Assembly (NCBI GenBank): GCA_002701945.1
Contig: NZXJ01000088.1
Coordinates: 3,022 to 12,506, forward strand
Direction of reading: 5' to 3'
DNA length: 9,485 bases
Source of the DNA: Fidelibacterota bacterium
GTDB lineage: Bacteria > Fidelibacterota > Marinisomatia > Marinisomatales > TCS55
The translations under genes were made by a program, and so were the position numbers. The notes under the pieces were generated by a model. That model saw only the letters and a program-made list of their open reading frames with translations, was not told the origin of the DNA and did not search any database. This document shows positions 6,112 through 9,485 of the stretch, piece after piece (the stretch's first letter is position 1; each line of letters begins with the position of its first letter).

Positions 6112-7176
6112 ATGAAGCACTTTATATTTCTATTACCTTTATATATAGCTTCTTTTCTATTTTGTCAGGGTGGATCTCTTGTCCTTGATCCTCCATATTC
6201 AGGAACTATATTTATTGACCCAGATATAATTACAGAAAATGATCTATCAACATTTTTAGAAGCTCCTTATGCAGGTCAGGGAGTAAGAACTATGTATGAT
6301 CGACGTGTTAATGACTGGATCACAGTTACAGCCTATCTCTTTAATGCAAGTTTTAATGATGGTCTTACATGTGAAATACAAGTTAATCCAGAGTTTAGTT
6401 CATCCGACTCTGCATTTATAGAAGCCGAAAAATATGGAATAGAAATAGGTAGGCTTCCTCCTACTCTTAGACTCGATGTAGAAACAGTATGGATCCACAA
6501 AGGAATTCAACCTTTTGGAGGAGGTAATAATAATATTCTCATTCATGTTGGGCAGGCTTTAAATTATATCAATGATGGTATTTTAGAAGAAACACTTGTA
6601 CATGAGGCAGCCCATACATCACTAGACGCATATCACTCAGGATCTTCCGGATGGTTATCAGCACAGACTATGGATGGTGAATTTATTTCTACCTATGCAC
6701 GAGATTTTCCTGATCGGGAAGATATAGCAGAAAGCTTTTTACCATATTTAGCTATACGTTATCGTTCTGATCGTATAGATCAACAGACTTATGATATAAT
6801 AACTGAAACTATCCCTAACCGTATACAATATTTTGATGATCAATCATTTGATATGTATCCAATCAACAACTTGGGAATTAAAGATAAATATTCAATAAAC
6901 AATTATTCAATTCAACAAAATTATCCCAATCCATTCAATCCCATAACTATGTTAGAATTTAATATCCCATTAAAATGCATTGTTAATATAACTATTTACG
7001 ACTTGATTGGTAAAAAGGTTAAAACTCTGTTAAATCAAACTCAAAACGCTGGACAGCGATCAATAATATGGGATGCTACTGATGATTATGGTCAACCAGT
7101 CAGCGCTGGAATATATTTATATCAGATAAAAGCTGGACAATATGTGAGCACTAAGAAGATGGTATTACTTAAATAA
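6112..7176 (+). CDS. Secreted HExxH metallopeptidase-like protein with T9SS sorting domain
   Basis: This 354-residue protein has a signal peptide (about 1-19, MKHFIFLLPL then an alanine/serine/cysteine-containing end). The catalytic candidate is LVHEAAHTSLDAYH: zinc ligands H164 and H168, general base E165, and a further histidine H175 in an HExxH-x6-H spacing. Downstream, GWLSAQTMDGEFISTYARDFPDREDIAESF (about 180-209) supplies acidic residues (E203, E207) that could be the third ligand. The spacing differs from the metzincin HExxHxxGxxH. I recall similar HEAxHTSLDA...STYARD...EDxAES proteins only as uncharacterised secreted proteins. Residues 270-354 are a T9SS/Por sorting domain (YPNPFNP, VNITIYDLIGKKVKT, SAGIYLYQIKAG), so it is exported and probably surface-attached or released. 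Peptidase activity is inferred. No Shine-Dalgarno sits at normal distance; GAGGTG at 6091 is 15 nt away. It stands alone between its promoter and the next module. Confidence 0.82.
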   Translation: MKHFIFLLPLYIASFLFCQGGSLVLDPPYSGTIFIDPDIITENDLSTFLEAPYAGQGVRTMYDRRVNDWITVTAYLFNASFNDGLTCEIQVNPEFSSSDSAFIEAEKYGIEIGRLPPTLRLDVETVWIHKGIQPFGGGNNNILIHVGQALNYINDGILEETLVHEAAHTSLDAYHSGSSGWLSAQTMDGEFISTYARDFPDREDIAESFLPYLAIRYRSDRIDQQTYDIITETIPNRIQYFDDQSFDMYPINNLGIKDKYSINNYSIQQNYPNPFNPITMLEFNIPLKCIVNITIYDLIGKKVKTLLNQTQNAGQRSIIWDATDDYGQPVSAGIYLYQIKAGQYVSTKKMVLLK

Positions 7177-7250
7177 ATTTTTAGTCTTTACTCATAATAG
7201 AATAATTACAACAAACAATAATTGCCATTATTATAAATCCAGTTCATTAT

Positions 7251-7302
7251 CGGGGTTTTGTTTCTAGGCTTTTAGTAACACTACTTTGTAATATTACTAT
7301 TC
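7251..7302 (+). promoter_or_regulatory. Promoter-like module, copy B (shared with 6056-6111)
   Basis: CGGGG (7251-7255) is followed by TTTTGTTtCTAGgCtTTTA (7256-7274), a 12-nt spacer, TGTAATATTA (7287-7296), C, and TATTC (7298-7302), directly before the ATG at 7303. Spacer length and block order equal those of the copy before 6112. Here the -10-like TAATAT is 7289-7294, placing a start point at about 7301. Immediately upstream (7233-7255) the sequence still resembles the terminator at 6041-6060, but the left arm no longer pairs with CGGGG, so no terminator is called. Confidence 0.5.
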
Positions 7303-8538
7303 ATGAAAAAGGCCTTCTTACTTAGTTCTTTATGTTTTTTCATATCCTGTTCAGTTTTCATTGCAGGATATGCAGATTATTCCTCAGCAAAGAAATATTT
7401 CAAAAAAGGTCAATATGATTTAGCAGCTTATCATTTATCGAAATCTCTAACTTTAAAGCCAAACAATAAAAAAGCCATCAATTTATTTGAATTATCATAC
7501 GATATCGCTGTAAGTGGGCATAAACAGAATATTAGAAAATTATTATCCATAAATAATAATTCAAAATGGCCTCGGTTAGTAGAAGAGTATAATTCACTAA
7601 TCAAATTGGGTGGTTATGTAAATAATCTACGACCTCTATTAAAAAATAATATTAATTATGACCTTGAATTAATAGTTGATGATTTCTCTGATAAATTATT
7701 AGATGCTAATAAACGTGCTGCACAATATCACTATAATTTAGGTTTGAAATTTCAAGATGAAGCCGATAAAGAGAATCAAAAAAAGGCAGCAATCAATTTT
7801 AGATTATCTCAAAATTATATACCTGACTATTTAGATAGTAAAGAACTCTATAAAAGGGCAAAGCGCAATGCTACATACACTTTATTAATCAGGGAATTTG
7901 ATGGAAATAGAAAATATTCCTCCTACATAAGAGATCAAATAATGATGAATCAAACTAATAAATCAAAAGAATTTCTGAGAATTATAAATAGGGATGAACT
8001 AGAAACAATTCTTTCAGAACTTGCATTAGTTCAAAGCGGGATAACGGAGAACGACTATTTGGAAATTAGCGAACTTTCTGGTGCAGATCATATTTTGAGT
8101 GCTACTATGATTTCTAGTTTTAATCCTGCAGAAACAATAACAGATACAGATATTAAACAAAAAAAAGAGGTAGTTATAAAAAAGGAGGCTTATGTTGATT
8201 CAACCGGGGAAACAAAATATAAAGAAATTAAAGGGATGGTTCGTGCAAGGGTTGATCATTACAAGAAACAATCAGGAGCTAAAATAAGATTATCATACAA
8301 AATAATAAATATTAACGATAGTAAAATACTTTATAATGGAGAAGTGAATGGTAAAAACGATTTTTTTCATGAATGGGCAACGTATGAAGGGGATAAGCGC
8401 GCATTAAATTATAAATACAAGAACCTTGTTAAACGAAAAGATAAATTTGCACCATCAGAAAATGATCTTCTCATGTCAATAGCAAAGGATGTATCAAAAA
8501 AGTTTGCAAATAAAATTGCAAAACATTACGAAAACTGA
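7303..8538 (+). CDS. TPR lipoprotein with CsgG-like domain
   Basis: This 411-residue protein starts with a lipoprotein signal (FFISC, lipidated C16). A TPR-like unit follows (about 24-60, SSAKKYFKKGQYDLAAYHLSKS), then a second helical repeat region (about 138-188, YHYNLGLKFQDEAD...). The C-terminal half matches the CsgG family: strand TYTLLIREF (191-199), the hallmark IINRDELETILSELALVQSG (228-247), the LSGADHILSATMI strand (258-270), and the inner strand RLSYKIINI (329-337). CsgG itself is an outer-membrane export pore for curli. More distant CsgG/TPR lipoproteins are common in FCB bacteria with unknown envelope roles, and I would not claim a pore here. A charged, lysine-rich stretch (285-325) interrupts the CsgG fold. 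The ATG lies directly after promoter module B, with no Shine-Dalgarno. The next gene begins 1 nt after its stop. Confidence 0.82.
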   Translation: MKKAFLLSSLCFFISCSVFIAGYADYSSAKKYFKKGQYDLAAYHLSKSLTLKPNNKKAINLFELSYDIAVSGHKQNIRKLLSINNNSKWPRLVEEYNSLIKLGGYVNNLRPLLKNNINYDLELIVDDFSDKLLDANKRAAQYHYNLGLKFQDEADKENQKKAAINFRLSQNYIPDYLDSKELYKRAKRNATYTLLIREFDGNRKYSSYIRDQIMMNQTNKSKEFLRIINRDELETILSELALVQSGITENDYLEISELSGADHILSATMISSFNPAETITDTDIKQKKEVVIKKEAYVDSTGETKYKEIKGMVRARVDHYKKQSGAKIRLSYKIININDSKILYNGEVNGKNDFFHEWATYEGDKRALNYKYKNLVKRKDKFAPSENDLLMSIAKDVSKKFANKIAKHYEN

Positions 8539-8539
8539 T

Positions 8540-9280
8540 ATGAATAACATATTAAACAAAGATATTCAATTAGTTGAACCTGGTCACAAATATATTCTAT
8601 CTAATAATCCAGATATTAAGTTTCAAAGTGTTACAGAAATAATTGGCGGATATTTTGAACCATTTGATAAAGATGCTATTGCAGAAAAATTAGTTTCATC
8701 CCACCCAAAGTACCGTATGATGACCGTGAAAGATGTTATTTCAATGTGGGATGCTAAAAGAGACTTTGGAACAAAGATTCATAATGAAATAGAAACTTGT
8801 TTAAATGATAGTGATTATCCAGATAAGCTTGATTTATTTCAATACGATATAAAAACTCGGTATGCATTAGATTGGTTAAAACAATTTGATCTAAAATATG
8901 ATTTAACTACTTATCCAGAAGTAATTATTTACAGTTCTGAAATCAATATAGCAGGTAGTATTGATGTGCTCTTATATAATAAAAAATCAGACTCTTATGC
9001 AATTATAGATTGGAAAACTTCAAAAAAGATTGATACAAAGTCATTCAATAATAAAATGGGAATACATGACATTACAAAAGAACTGCCTGATTGTAAATTT
9101 GTTCACTATTCACTTCAATTGTCATTTTATCGATATATATTAGAAAAATATTATGGTTTAAATATTTCCAACCAATTAATAGCTCACATAACAGATAAGG
9201 GATGCGTTGGATTTAAAGGAACCTATTACAAGGAAGAAGTAATTAATATGATTGCTAATTATCAAGAAGGATTAAGCTAG
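8540..9280 (+). CDS. PD-(D/E)XK nuclease, RecB-like
   Basis: This 246-residue protein carries the motifs of RecB-type nucleases in order: GTKIHNEIE (77-85, with H81), E127 in the PEVIIYS strand, GSIDVLLYN with D142, IIDWKTSK with D157 and K159, and the QxxxY motif LQLSFY (Q193, Y197). These residues bind the metal and cut DNA in RecB, Cas4 and phage exonucleases. There is no helicase domain and no cysteine cluster as in Cas4 or AddB; C87, C185 and C222 are scattered. It is therefore a stand-alone nuclease, perhaps for repair, recombination or phage-derived processing. I chose ATG 8540, 1 nt after the lipoprotein stop. An ATG at 8489 would add 17 residues and overlap that gene by 50 nt; the extra residues add nothing family-like. 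No Shine-Dalgarno is present, so translation is probably coupled to the upstream gene. Confidence 0.85.
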   Translation: MNNILNKDIQLVEPGHKYILSNNPDIKFQSVTEIIGGYFEPFDKDAIAEKLVSSHPKYRMMTVKDVISMWDAKRDFGTKIHNEIETCLNDSDYPDKLDLFQYDIKTRYALDWLKQFDLKYDLTTYPEVIIYSSEINIAGSIDVLLYNKKSDSYAIIDWKTSKKIDTKSFNNKMGIHDITKELPDCKFVHYSLQLSFYRYILEKYYGLNISNQLIAHITDKGCVGFKGTYYKEEVINMIANYQEGLS

Positions 9281-9300
9281 AATATATTTGATTTATAAGG

Positions 9301-9330
9301 ACGTGCTTCAGATCACGTGACATTTTTTTT
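9301..9330 (+). terminator. Weak intrinsic terminator-like hairpin
   Basis: ACGTG (9301-9305) pairs with CACGT (9314-9318) around an 8-nt loop, followed after four bases by T8 (9323-9330). It lies 20 nt after the nuclease stop. The stem is only five pairs and separated from the T tract, so termination would be partial at best. Confidence 0.4.
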
Positions 9331-9355
9331 ATTTAGATTCTTAATATTTCCTATC

Positions 9356-9363
9356 TATATTTG
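9356..9363 (+). promoter_or_regulatory. Bacteroidetes-type -7 promoter box
   Basis: TATATTTG matches the TAnnTTTG consensus of the main sigma factor in Bacteroidetes exactly. The partner TTTG about 20 nt upstream is only TTTA (9332-9335). It lies 43 nt before the start at 9407, giving a normal leader containing a ribosome binding site. Confidence 0.45.
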
Positions 9364-9392
9364 CCAAAATAAGTTTCAATAATTATTCCAAC

Positions 9393-9400
9393 GGAGGGGG
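9393..9400 (+). promoter_or_regulatory. Strong ribosome binding site
   Basis: GGAGGGGG lies 6 nt before the ATG at 9407. It is the best Shine-Dalgarno match in the window and fixes the start of the truncated last gene. Confidence 0.8.
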
Positions 9401-9406
9401 TAAACA

Positions 9407-9485
9407 ATGAGAAATTACGCGTTATTATTTAGCTTTCTTTTCTTATTCGTAGTAACTGATCTAGATGCACAGCGTCGAAGTGGTC
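9407..9485 (+). CDS. N-terminus of an exported protein (partial)
   Basis: Only the first 26 codons are in the window; the gene continues past the right edge. They encode a signal peptide: a short polar start (MRNYA), a hydrophobic core (LLFSFLFLFVV) and a probable cleavage site after DLDA, before QRRSG. With no lipobox cysteine, this is a periplasmic, outer-membrane or secreted product rather than a lipoprotein. The strong ribosome binding site and promoter box suggest higher expression than its neighbours. The mature part is not visible, so no function is given. Confidence 0.75.
   Translation, partial: MRNYALLFSFLFLFVVTDLDAQRRSG

Noticed and set aside
7207..7232. AATAAT...ATTATT hairpin between the metallopeptidase and CsgG-like genes as a terminator
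   Set aside because: The stem is purely A-T, short, and has no T tract following it.
8540..9280. Nuclease considered as Cas4
   Set aside because: The iron-sulphur cysteine cluster is absent, and there are no CRISPR repeats or other cas genes in the window.

Overview
The window is AT-rich bacterial chromosome, probably from the FCB superphylum and most likely a marine Marinimicrobia (SAR406)-like organism. Two exported proteins end in the YPNPFNP...GxYxYxIxAG type IX secretion (Por) sorting domain. Recognisable Shine-Dalgarno sequences are scarce. One upstream region carries a perfect Bacteroidetes-style TAnnTTTG promoter box. The lineage is an inference from these traits; no taxonomic marker gene is present.

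Layout. (1) A bidirectional intrinsic terminator at 35-68 separates the window's left edge from a minus-strand gene (164-739) for a five-helix membrane protein of unknown family. (2) Starting at 892, a plus-strand series runs to 6000: an SMR-type drug/cation exporter, a large secreted right-handed beta-helix protein with a T9SS tail, a TIP30/HTATIP2-like NAD(P)-binding protein, a small SRPBCC (START-like) protein, and a lipoprotein with two NTF2-like repeats plus a cupin. The first three genes are separated by 8 and 11 nt and probably form an operon. Gaps of 52 and 94 nt precede the last two. A strong terminator at 6040-6064 closes the series. (3) A secreted HExxH metallopeptidase-like protein with a T9SS tail (6112-7176) stands alone. 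(4) A TPR/CsgG-like lipoprotein (7303-8538) is followed 1 nt later by a RecB-like PD-(D/E)XK nuclease (8540-9280). (5) After a weak terminator-like hairpin, a new exported protein starts at 9407 with strong translation and promoter signals and runs off the window.

Functionally the window is dominated by cell-envelope and secreted proteins: two T9SS clients, two lipoproteins, two membrane proteins and one more signal peptide. The cytoplasmic products are the TIP30-like protein, the SRPBCC protein and the nuclease. No mobile element, CRISPR array, tRNA, rRNA or recognised defence locus is visible.

The least expected signals are two related intergenic regions (about 6041-6111 and 7229-7302). 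They share a promoter-like module with identical internal spacing that predicts nearly leaderless transcripts, and the second looks like a copy in which the terminator hairpin has decayed. Other points of interest are the NTF2-NTF2-cupin lipoprotein, the HExxH-x6-H protein, and the CsgG/nuclease gene pair. I see no clear-cut new multi-gene system.
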